From Pseudomonadota bacterium (GTDB lineage: Bacteria; Pseudomonadota; Gammaproteobacteria; Burkholderiales; Burkholderiaceae_C), in the NCBI GenBank assembly GCA_023442945.1, contig JAEZWW010000011.1, positions 1 through 11,004 of the forward strand: a stretch of DNA of 11,004 bases, in the 5' to 3' direction. Both the position numbers and the translations under genes were made by a program. The notes under the pieces were generated by a model that did not search any database, was not told the origin of the DNA, and saw nothing but the letters and a program-made list of their open reading frames with translations. Shown in pieces: positions 1 through 5,932 of the stretch. How positions within the stretch are numbered: the first letter of the stretch is position 1; each line of letters opens with the position of its first letter.

Positions 1-1
1 G

Positions 2-27
2 GCAGGGGCAGCGCAGCATGCCCCTGC
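2..27. other. Perfect 9-bp inverted repeat at window edge
   Basis: GCAGGGGCA at 2-10 is exactly mirrored by TGCCCCTGC at 19-27, with an 8-nt loop. No T tract follows on either side, so it is not a typical intrinsic terminator. It may be a Rho-dependent 3' end structure of a gene left of the window, or part of the adjacent repeat. The role is unknown. Confidence 0.45.
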
Positions 28-40
28 TTCGTGCTCTGAC

Positions 41-220
41 TTACTGCGGTTGTTTGAGCGGAGCGCCCTTGGGCGCGCAGCGAGTTCCGCAGTGCCGCCC
101 CGCAACCGAGCACCGCAGGTTGCCCCGCAGCGCAGCGAAGGGGACACGTCCAGTGGGGTCGCCTTCTTTTGCCTTCTTTTCTTGGCGAGTCAAGAAAAGA
201 AGGTGCGCCGCCGGGCGCAT
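41..220. repeat. Non-coding intergenic repeat-like region with strong hairpin
   Basis: This stretch has no credible gene and resembles a GC-rich intergenic element that I recall being dispersed in Comamonadaceae genomes; that recognition is from memory, not computed. Visible structure: ACTGCGG at 43-49 is mirrored by CCGCAGT at 87-93. A tandem GCCTTCTTTT occurs at 161-170 and 171-180. A perfect 13-bp stem, CCTTCTTTTCTTG (172-184) with CAAGAAAAGAAGG (191-203), encloses a 6-nt loop. Short open frames crossing it read as arginine/serine-rich low-complexity peptides and are probably spurious. The exact ends of the element cannot be set from one copy. Confidence 0.5.
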
Positions 221-276
221 GTCCCGGCCTCTCAACGCCAATCAATCACCGAAGCTAAAACGAGCGCGCGACGAAC

Positions 277-322
277 GGATAACTACCAATTCAATAGCTG
301 CCCGCGCATATCCCCGTAAGGC
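277..322 (-). repeat. Dispersed ~45-bp repeat, copy 1
   Basis: Read on the minus strand it begins GCCTTACGGGGATATGCGC, continues GGGCAGCTATTGAATTGG and ends TAGTTATCC. It aligns with four other copies in this window (1358-1403, 6364-6411, 7182-7229, 10870-10919), which share a GCCYTA head, a TGCGC..GCAGCTA core and an A-rich tail with GTAG or GTAAC. It lies about 40 bases past the stop of the neighbouring minus-strand gene. Confidence 0.55.
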
Positions 323-360
323 TGCCTCAGCTTTCGAGCCCTAAAAACCAGCCGCCAGCC

Positions 361-684
361 TTATTTCAGCAGACGACCACACTGCTCCTCCAGCTTCTGG
401 GCCTGCCCCGGCTTGGCGGCTTCGGCGCGCTGCTCCTCGTGGTACTGCTTGCGCTTGGCGGCGAACTCAGCGGTCTGGGCATAGGCAATGATCTGCGGCG
501 ACGCGGTCTTCAGGCCTTCGGCCCAGGCGGTGTCGAGCTCCTGGGCGCGGGCCGGTACGCTCAATTTGCAGGTGTCGACCATGCCGGCCATCATCGCCGT
601 CATCTCCTGCTCTATGCCCGCGGCGATCTGCTGGGAGGTGTCGTCCCCGCCCTTCTTGGCGGGTGCCTGGGCTTGAGCGGCCAA
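361..684 (-). CDS. Small secreted two-cysteine protein (unknown function), N-terminus apparently frameshifted
   Basis: I do not recognise a named family. The mature part has Cys39 and Cys102 (numbered from the TTG at 684), Trp54 fifteen residues after the first Cys, and a QT.EF motif. This pattern is shared with the gene at 808-1194, so the two are paralogues that probably form one disulphide each in the periplasm. The frame stays open upstream of 684 and encodes an obvious signal peptide (AKTLLVALLAAFGLAAQAQA), but it has no ATG, GTG or TTG before the previous gene's stop. The TTG at 684 would cut the signal peptide away and cannot be the functional start. An ATG at 742 becomes in frame if one base of the G5 run at 725-729 is removed. 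It lies about 65 bases downstream of its paralogue on the same strand and is probably co-transcribed. The coding body is confident; the start is not. Confidence 0.72.
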   Translation of the reverse strand: MAAQAQAPAKKGGDDTSQQIAAGIEQEMTAMMAGMVDTCKLSVPARAQELDTAWAEGLKTASPQIIAYAQTAEFAAKRKQYHEEQRAEAAKPGQAQKLEEQCGRLLK

Positions 685-742
685 CCCAAAGGCGGCAAGC
701 AGGGCGACCAGGAGGGTTTTGGCAGGGGGTGAAAGAGGGCAT
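685..742 (-). other. Out-of-frame start and signal-peptide segment of the 361-684 gene
   Basis: ATG at 742 (minus) opens MPSFTP and then runs out of frame relative to the downstream protein. Dropping one C of the C5 run (complement of 725-729) joins it to AKTLLVALLAAFGLAAQAQA, a textbook Sec signal with Ala-X-Ala cleavage. No clear Shine-Dalgarno sequence precedes the ATG. Either this base call is wrong or the gene is a genuine frameshift mutant. Confidence 0.45.
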
Positions 743-807
743 GCGGGTCGGATGGGTGGCGGTTGGCGTCTAGGAAAGGCGCGCGACTCGGCGCGTGACG
801 CGGTGGG

Positions 808-1194
808 TCACTTGCCCTGGCCGATGCCGCTGCGGCAGGCGTTTTCCATTTCCTGGCGGCCGGTGGGGGTGGACATTTGTTCCGCGATCTTCGGGTCGAA
901 GCTGGCCACTTCCTGCTTGAACTCCGGCGTCTGCGTCTGCGCCTTCAGCTCCGGGTTGGCCATCTGGGCGGTCCACTCGGCCTGGATGCCTTGCGCGCTT
1001 TGCGGGAAGTGCTTCAGGCAGGCGTTCAGCGTGGCCTGGCGCACGGGCAGCATCATCACGGCGAAGGTGCGGTCGAACTCGGCGCTTTTGGCCGACGGCG
1101 CGGGCGCTTGCGCCGAGGCGGTGCTGGCGGCGCCCAGGGCGATCAACAGCGTGGTGGTGGCGGCGGCGAAGGTCGGAACGGTGCGGAACAACAT
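808..1194 (-). CDS. Small secreted two-cysteine protein (unknown function)
   Basis: This 128-residue protein has a clear Sec signal (hydrophobic stretch at about residues 9-23, ASA cleavage near residue 28) followed by a short Ala/Pro-rich linker. The helical mature domain has Cys59 and Cys120 and Trp74. The spacing Cys-x14-Trp, the QTPEF motif (88-92) and the terminal E.ACR motif match the paralogue at 361-684. The start was chosen at ATG 1194: GAAAGG lies 9 bases upstream, and a signal peptide begins there; longer in-frame extensions to 1305 lack these features. It is probably periplasmic with one intramolecular disulphide. It is not a lipoprotein, because there is no lipobox. No enzymatic motif is visible and function cannot be assigned. 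Confidence 0.8.
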   Translation of the reverse strand: MLFRTVPTFAAATTTLLIALGAASTASAQAPAPSAKSAEFDRTFAVMMLPVRQATLNACLKHFPQSAQGIQAEWTAQMANPELKAQTQTPEFKQEVASFDPKIAEQMSTPTGRQEMENACRSGIGQGK

Positions 1195-1203
1195 GGCGGC
1201 AGG

Positions 1204-1209
1204 CCTTTC
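1204..1209 (-). promoter_or_regulatory. Shine-Dalgarno for the 808-1194 gene
   Basis: GAAAGG on the minus strand lies 9 bases before ATG 1194. It supports this internal ATG over longer upstream in-frame starts. Confidence 0.5.
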
Positions 1210-1357
1210 GTCAAAAGCGTTACGGGGTGGACCCCAGGGGTGGCGTGGCCATATTACCCGGGGGAGGTGACCGCAGCGGCGGGCGGTGCGGGCCAGCCAA
1301 GGCATGCGTCTGGGGGGCCGTGGCTGCAGCTCAAAATACCATCAAAAAATGGCTGCA

Positions 1358-1403
1358 GCCCTACAACTACCTGCGCAGGCAGCTATCAAAAATGTAACAT
1401 TGG
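1358..1403 (+). repeat. Dispersed ~45-bp repeat, copy 2, with flanking direct repeats
   Basis: The copy reads GCCCTACAACTACCTGCGC, then AGGCAGCTATCAAAAATG, then TAACATTGG. It contains the palindrome CCTGCGCAGG at 1370-1379. Just upstream, TGGCTGCAGC occurs twice as a direct repeat (1321-1330 and 1350-1359) around an A-rich segment, so the element may extend left to about 1321. It fills the gap after the stop of the dehydrogenase gene at 1423. Confidence 0.6.
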
Positions 1404-1422
1404 TGAGCGTGCGCTGCGGCAT

Positions 1423-2499
1423 TCAGATGCGCTCGGCAATCGCCGCGCCCATCTCCGCCGTGCTGGCCTGGCCGCCCAGGTCGCGCGTGCGCGGGCCCTG
1501 GGCCAGCACCTGTTCGATGGCGGCCAGTAGGGCGTCGTGCGCGGCTTGTTCGCCCAGAAACTGCAGCATCAGCGCGGCCGACCAGACCATGGCGACGGGG
1601 TTGGCGATGCCCTGGCCGTAGATGTCGGGCGCCGAGCCGTGGACCGGCTCGAACAGGCTGGGGAAGGCGCGCTCAGGGTTCAGGTTGGCCGACGGCGCCA
1701 GGCCGATGGTGCCGGTGCAGGCCGGGCCCAGGTCGGACAGGATGTCGCCAAACAGGTTGCTGGCGACCACCACGTCAAAGCGCTGCGGCTGCAGCACGAA
1801 GCGCGCGCACAGGATGTCGATGTGGTGCTTTTCGACCGCGATCTGCGGGTAATGCTGGTGCATCGCGTCGGCGCGGCCGTCCCACCAGGGCATGCTGATG
1901 GCGATGCCGTTGCTTTTGGTGGCCACGTCCAGCTTCTGGCGCGGGCGCGCGGCGGCTTGCTCAAACGCGAACTTCAGCACGCGGTCGGTGCCGTGGCGGC
2001 TCATCACCGTTTCCTGCAGCACGATTTCGCGCTCGGTCCCGGCGTACATCACGCCGCCCAGGTTGGTGTATTCGCCCTCGGTGTTTTCGCGCACCACCAG
2101 GAAGTCGATCTCGCCGGGTTGGCGCCCGGCCAGCGGGCAGGGCACGCCGTCAAACAAACGCACGGGGCGCAGGTTGATGTACTGGTCAAACTCGCGCCGG
2201 AACTTCAGCAGGCTGCCCCACAGCGACACGTGGTCGGGCACGGTGGCCGGCCAGCCGACGGCGCCGAACAGGATGGCGTCCATGCCCGACAGCTGGTCCT
2301 TCCAATCGGGCGGCATCATCTCGCCGGTCTTGGCGTAGTGGTCGCAGCTGGCCCAGTCGATCGGTACCAGTTCCAGCGCGATGCCGAACTTGCGTTGCAC
2401 CACGTCCAGCGCGCGCAGCGCTTCGGGCATCACTTCCTTGCCGATGCCATCGCCCGGGATGACGGCGATGCGGTGGGGGCGGTTGGCGGGGGCGGGCAT
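1423..2499 (-). CDS. ttuC: Tartrate dehydrogenase/decarboxylase or D-malate dehydrogenase (TtuC/DmlA type)
   Basis: This 358-residue cytosolic NAD-dependent enzyme belongs to the isocitrate/isopropylmalate dehydrogenase superfamily. Visible motifs are the N-terminal IPGDGIGKEV (14-23), then WGSLLKFRREFDQYINLRP with the substrate-binding arginines. VVRENTEGEY, the catalytic-region KSNG, the metal-binding VASNLFGDILSDLGP and the nucleotide-binding EPVHGSAPDIYGQGIANPVA follow in order. The LWGSLLKFRREFDQY block and a length near 360 favour the TtuC/DmlA branch over LeuB. Family members oxidise L- or meso-tartrate and oxidatively decarboxylate D-malate; which substrate is used here cannot be read from sequence. 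A second ATG at 2499 was preferred to ATG 2508 because GAGGAG (2509-2514) abuts the first ATG but sits 9 bases before the second. It is divergent from the GDSL lipoprotein gene. No LysR regulator is adjacent in the window. Confidence 0.9.
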   Translation of the reverse strand: MPAPANRPHRIAVIPGDGIGKEVMPEALRALDVVQRKFGIALELVPIDWASCDHYAKTGEMMPPDWKDQLSGMDAILFGAVGWPATVPDHVSLWGSLLKFRREFDQYINLRPVRLFDGVPCPLAGRQPGEIDFLVVRENTEGEYTNLGGVMYAGTEREIVLQETVMSRHGTDRVLKFAFEQAAARPRQKLDVATKSNGIAISMPWWDGRADAMHQHYPQIAVEKHHIDILCARFVLQPQRFDVVVASNLFGDILSDLGPACTGTIGLAPSANLNPERAFPSLFEPVHGSAPDIYGQGIANPVAMVWSAALMLQFLGEQAAHDALLAAIEQVLAQGPRTRDLGGQASTAEMGAAIAERI

Positions 2500-2508
2500 G
2501 GGCGACAT

Positions 2509-2514
2509 CTCCTC
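2509..2514 (-). promoter_or_regulatory. Shine-Dalgarno deciding the dehydrogenase start
   Basis: GAGGAG on the minus strand has no spacer to ATG 2508 and a 9-base spacer to ATG 2499. The downstream ATG is therefore the likelier start and shortens the protein by three residues. Confidence 0.6.
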
Positions 2515-2575
2515 AAGACAAGGGGCCGAGCTTAACGGCTGGCGCCGCGCCGGCCAGGTCTGGGAACGCCCCGAC

Positions 2576-2605
2576 TTGTGGCTCGGCGCGCGTCCGGCTT
2601 AGACT
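2576..2605 (+). promoter_or_regulatory. Candidate sigma70-type promoter for the GDSL lipoprotein gene
   Basis: TTGTGG at 2576-2581 is followed after 17 bases by TTAGAC (2599-2604), or after 18 by TAGACT (2600-2605), about 46 bases before the ATG at 2651. The match is moderate and lies in the only gap between the divergent genes. No operator palindrome is evident. Confidence 0.3.
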
Positions 2606-2650
2606 TTCTGCGGTTGACTGTTCCCTTCCCCCTGAACTGGAGACTCCCCC

Positions 2651-3859
2651 ATGCACCTGCACCCCTTGTCGCGCACCCTTGATCGCCGTTGGCAACCGCT
2701 GGCGCTCGCCGTGGCAGCGTCGCTCGCCCTGGCCGCCTGTGGCGGCGGTGACGATGGCAACGACGACGCCAACCCGCTGGGCATCACCGCCGTCAAGGTG
2801 TTTGGCGATTCGCTCAGCGACAGCGGCACCTTCGCCGGCCTGCCGGGGCAGGGCCGCACCTTCACCGTGCAGGGCACGCGCAACGAGCCCACGGTGCTGT
2901 GGGTGGAACACGTCACCGCGGCCTACGGCCTGGGCGCGCAGTGCCCGGTCTACAAACTCAACGGCACCGCCTTCGCGCCCAACTCCAAGGCCGGCTGCAC
3001 CAACTACGCCATCGGCGGTGGCCGCATCAACAACCCGCTGGACAGCGGCGGTGCGCTGGCGCCGCTGTCGATCAAGAAGCAGCTGCAGGACGGCGCTGCT
3101 GCCGGCTGGGCCAAGGGCGATCTGCTGCTGATCGATGGCGGCGGCAACGACGCGGCCGACCTGGTGGGCGCCTACCTGAACGCGCCGTCTGACCGGGGCG
3201 TGAAGTACCTGGCGCTGCTGCGCACGCAGCTGTCTGAGGCGGCGCTCAGCCAGGTGATGGGCCGACCCAACGACCTGGAAACCGCCGGCGGCCTGTTCAT
3301 GCAGGCGCTGGCCGACGGTTTTGTCGCCGAGATCCGCGCCAGCGCGCTGGACAAGGGTGCCCAGCACGTGGTGGTGGCCAACATGCCGACCCTCACCTAC
3401 ACGCCGCGCTTCCAGGCCGTGCTCGACCGCATCGCTGACGCCAACGGCGGGGGTGTCCCGGGTACCACGGCGCGGGCCCAGGCCGAGGCGCTGTTCAAGG
3501 GCTGGGTCAACGCTTTCAACCAGCGCCTGGCGGCCAACCTGGCGGGCGACAAGCGCGTGCAGGTGATCGACGTGGCCGGCCGCTTCACCGACTTCATGGT
3601 CCGCCCCTCGGCCTACGGGCTGTCCAACGTCACGCTGCCGGTGTGTGGCGCCGACGGCGTCACCGTGCTGCCCAAGCGCGACTTCGCCAGTTGCACGGCC
3701 GATGCGCTGTCGGGCACCCCGCCGCCGCCCGGCGCGCCCGCCGGCCGCAGCTGGTGGGAGCGCTTCATGTTCGCCGACAGCTTTCATCCCACGCCCTACG
3801 GCCACGCGCTGATGGCCGACCAGGTGATCCAGGTGCTGGACGACGCCGACTGGCTGTAA
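2651..3859 (+). CDS. SGNH/GDSL-family lipoprotein esterase/lipase
   Basis: This 402-residue predicted lipoprotein has a signal peptide ending in lipobox LAAC (Cys30), then a Gly/Asp-rich linker. The SGNH hydrolase domain shows block I FGDSLSDSG (nucleophile Ser54), block II around NYAIGGG (Gly122), block III GGGND (Asn166) and block V DSFHP (Asp376 and His379). All catalytic and oxyanion-hole residues are present, so it should be an active ester hydrolase on the periplasmic face or cell surface. This resembles the phospholipase/lecithinase/haemolysin group (COG3240 type). There is no C-terminal autotransporter barrel. GGAG at 2639-2642 with an 8-base spacer supports ATG 2651. It converges on a paralogous lipoprotein gene and ends at a palindromic terminator. 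The natural ester substrate is unknown. Confidence 0.88.
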   Translation: MHLHPLSRTLDRRWQPLALAVAASLALAACGGGDDGNDDANPLGITAVKVFGDSLSDSGTFAGLPGQGRTFTVQGTRNEPTVLWVEHVTAAYGLGAQCPVYKLNGTAFAPNSKAGCTNYAIGGGRINNPLDSGGALAPLSIKKQLQDGAAAGWAKGDLLLIDGGGNDAADLVGAYLNAPSDRGVKYLALLRTQLSEAALSQVMGRPNDLETAGGLFMQALADGFVAEIRASALDKGAQHVVVANMPTLTYTPRFQAVLDRIADANGGGVPGTTARAQAEALFKGWVNAFNQRLAANLAGDKRVQVIDVAGRFTDFMVRPSAYGLSNVTLPVCGADGVTVLPKRDFASCTADALSGTPPPPGAPAGRSWWERFMFADSFHPTPYGHALMADQVIQVLDDADWL

Positions 3860-3876
3860 GCCGGCGCGGCCCATGA

Positions 3877-3904
3877 AAAAAGCCGGCGCATGCGCCGGCT
3901 TTTT
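3877..3904. terminator. Bidirectional intrinsic terminator, perfect 28-bp palindrome
   Basis: AAAAAGCCGGCGCA (3877-3890) is followed directly by its exact reverse complement TGCGCCGGCTTTTT (3891-3904). It forms a GC-rich stem with an A tract on one side and a T tract on the other, so it can terminate in both directions. It sits 17 bases after the stop of the plus-strand GDSL gene and about 50 bases past the stop of the convergent minus-strand gene. Confidence 0.92.
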
Positions 3905-3955
3905 CGTTCGGGTGGCCTGGTTGGCGGTCGCCCGCCAGCCAGCGCCCCGCTGGGC

Positions 3956-4870
3956 TTACCAGCGGTTTTTGAACTTGTCGTACACGTTCTCGCCGTAGTT
4001 GCGGTCGACAAAGTTGCGCTGGACCTTGGGCGAGAAGTTCAGCTGGTCCGCGTACATGTAGCGGTTGTAGTCCGCGTTCGGCACGATGGTGTTGGGTGTG
4101 CAGGTGCGGGCGTCCGGCGTGGTGCAGGCCGGGTCCTTCTCGTTGTCGATCGAATAGCCTTCCGGCTTGTTGTTGATCAGGTTGAAGAACAGCGCGGCGT
4201 CGAAGTACAGCACCGTGGCGCCCATGTCGGCGATGTTGATCAGCAACTGGTCGTTGAAGGCGTACGACAGGCGCTCGATCTGGTCTTTCTCGCCGCGGCG
4301 CAGCGCCCAGGGCGTGAGGCCCACGTTCTGCACCCCGGTCACGACGACGTGCTTGGCGCCAGCGTTCACCACACGGCGCACCTGGGCGGCCATGGCCTTG
4401 CCGGCGGCCTGCACGGTCGCGGTGGTGGCGTCGGAGATGCCGGTGGCTTCCACCGCGGCGACGATGTCGTGCATGCCGCCGTTGAGCATCATCACGTCGC
4501 CGTCCTGCATGGGCGTGCGCGCCAGTAGGGCGTCGATCTGTTGTTTGACGCTGGGCGTGTTCATGCCGCTGGACGTGTCGGGCGTTTCCACGCGGGCGTA
4601 GCCCTGCGCGTAACCCCAGCCGCCGGCCGAGGCGGGGGCCACGGTCTGGTCGTAGTGGGCGGCGAAGTCCTGCACCCAGTTGTTGGTGCCGTCGTTCACG
4701 GTGAACTTGCTGCCCGTCTGGCCGACGTCGGCAAAGCTGTCGCCCACGGTGATGAAGCGCGTGGGCTTGAGGTCCGAGACGACCGAGCCGTCGCCGCAGG
4801 CGGCCAGCAGCGCAGCGGCACTGACGGTGGCCAGCGCCAGCGTGGCGCGTCGAGTCCAGGAAGCTTTCAT
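3956..4870 (-). CDS. GDSL-family lipoprotein with degenerate catalytic motifs
   Basis: This 304-residue predicted lipoprotein carries lipobox LLAAC (Cys25). Block I is VGDSFADVG (Ser45), so the fold is that of SGNH hydrolases. It shares a GA.HVVV segment and overall order with the convergent paralogue at 2651-3859. Two key residues differ: block III reads GGMHD (His134 where Asn is expected), and block V reads YADQLNFSP, with Asn278 in the place of the catalytic His. It may be catalytically inactive, or use another residue, or belong to a divergent subfamily. ATG 4870 was chosen because GGAG lies 9 bases upstream; in-frame ATGs at 4879 and 4885 have poor spacing or no Shine-Dalgarno. It follows tsaC by about 70 bases on the same strand and could be the last gene of a purE-purK-tsaC transcript, ending at the shared palindromic terminator. 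Confidence 0.83.
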   Translation of the reverse strand: MKASWTRRATLALATVSAAALLAACGDGSVVSDLKPTRFITVGDSFADVGQTGSKFTVNDGTNNWVQDFAAHYDQTVAPASAGGWGYAQGYARVETPDTSSGMNTPSVKQQIDALLARTPMQDGDVMMLNGGMHDIVAAVEATGISDATTATVQAAGKAMAAQVRRVVNAGAKHVVVTGVQNVGLTPWALRRGEKDQIERLSYAFNDQLLINIADMGATVLYFDAALFFNLINNKPEGYSIDNEKDPACTTPDARTCTPNTIVPNADYNRYMYADQLNFSPKVQRNFVDRNYGENVYDKFKNRW

Positions 4871-4939
4871 ATCAGACATCTCCATTTACTGGGCACGTAG
4901 TTTAACGAGGGCGGCAGAACCAGGTCGGCGCGCGGTGGT

Positions 4940-5932
4940 TCAGGCCGAGGCGGCGGCGCGCGCCAGGCGGTCGCGCACGCCGTCCCAGGCCGCGTCATCG
5001 GGTGGGGTTTCGACCCAGATCAGCTTGACCTGGGCGTCGTCAAAGCCGCGCAGCACGGCAAACAGCTGCTGCGCGGCGGTGTCGGCGTCGTCGGGCATGC
5101 GGCGCAGCACCAGCTGGCTGGACGCGGATTGGAGCGGCGCGCGCGCCCACACGGCGATGTTCTTGGCGTCGGCGCCCAGCAGTTCCAGCCCGGTGCGCAG
5201 CTCGCGCGCGTTCATCAGGCGCAGCTTGGCACGCGGGGCGTAATGGGCCGAAAGTGTGCCGGGCGCTTGCGGATCGGGCGCGGCCAGCTCCTCTTTTTGA
5301 AGCAAACGCGTGCCGGCGACCTGCTCGATGCGGGCGCGCGCCAGCTGGCCGGGGCGCAGCAGCACGGGCGCGCCGCGCGTGCAGTCGACGATGGTCGATT
5401 CGATGCCGACCTCGCACGCGCCGCCGTCCAGCACCAGCAAATCGTCGCCGAATTCCTGCGCCACGTGGGCGGCCGTGGTCGGGCTGATGCGGCCAAAGCG
5501 GTTGGCGCTGGGCGCGGCCAGGCCGGCGATGCCGCGCGCCGCGCAGGCCGCCAGCAGCGCGTGCGCCACCGGGTGCGCGGGGCAGCGCAGGCCGATGGTC
5601 GGGTGGCCGCCGGCGGCGGCGTCGGCCACGCCGGGGCGGCGCGGCAGGATCAGCGTCAGCGGGCCGGGCCAGAAGGCGTCGATCAGCTTTTGGGCGAACG
5701 CTGGCACGTCCGTGGCGAACGCCGCCACGCTGCCCGTGTCGGCCACGTGCACGATCAGCGGGTGGTCGGCCGGGCGGCCCTTGGCGGCGTAGATGCCGCG
5801 CACGGCCGCGTCCTGGCTGGCGTCGGCGGCCAGGCCGTAGACGGTTTCGGTCGGCAGGCCGACCAGCTGGCCGGCGGCCAGCGCGTCGACCGCGGCGGCG
5901 ATGCTGGCGGGGGCGTCGCCGGGCAGGATCAA
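4940..5932 (-). CDS. tsaC: L-threonylcarbamoyladenylate synthase, Sua5 type
   Basis: This 330-residue cytosolic enzyme makes threonylcarbamoyl-AMP from threonine, bicarbonate and ATP, the first step of t6A37 modification of ANN-decoding tRNAs. The N-terminal YrdC domain (about 8-195) has PTETVYGLAADA (27-38), KGRPADHPLIVHV (from 51), the SAN motif (142-144) and STIVD (179-183). A linker with the HYAP motif (230-233) leads to a C-terminal Sua5 domain. It is therefore the two-domain Sua5/YwlC form rather than short TsaC. TTG at 5932 was chosen: it gives MILPGD, the usual family N-terminus. It overlaps the purK stop as TTGA and has GGAGG four bases upstream. A TTG at 5959 would add nine residues unlike the family. 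The four-base overlap implies translational coupling to purK. Confidence 0.93.
   Translation of the reverse strand: MILPGDAPASIAAAVDALAAGQLVGLPTETVYGLAADASQDAAVRGIYAAKGRPADHPLIVHVADTGSVAAFATDVPAFAQKLIDAFWPGPLTLILPRRPGVADAAAGGHPTIGLRCPAHPVAHALLAACAARGIAGLAAPSANRFGRISPTTAAHVAQEFGDDLLVLDGGACEVGIESTIVDCTRGAPVLLRPGQLARARIEQVAGTRLLQKEELAAPDPQAPGTLSAHYAPRAKLRLMNARELRTGLELLGADAKNIAVWARAPLQSASSQLVLRRMPDDADTAAQQLFAVLRGFDDAQVKLIWVETPPDDAAWDGVRDRLARAAASA

Noticed and set aside
18..344. Short open frames on both strands in the first 344 bases
   Set aside because: They cross the intergenic repeat and hairpin, give Arg-rich peptides without motifs and have no ribosome site.
330..360. Possible terminator after the small secreted protein at 361
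   Set aside because: A T5 run exists on the minus strand, but the preceding GC-rich stretch is a direct repeat and not a stable stem.
1340..1360. Possible terminator after the dehydrogenase gene (GGCTGCAGCC then ATTTTTTG on the minus strand)
   Set aside because: The palindrome has no room for a loop beyond a 3-bp stem, so it is too weak for an intrinsic terminator.
2513..3874. A 453-codon open frame on the minus strand
   Set aside because: It mirrors the plus-strand GDSL lipoprotein, which has a lipobox, catalytic motifs and ribosome site; the antisense frame has none.
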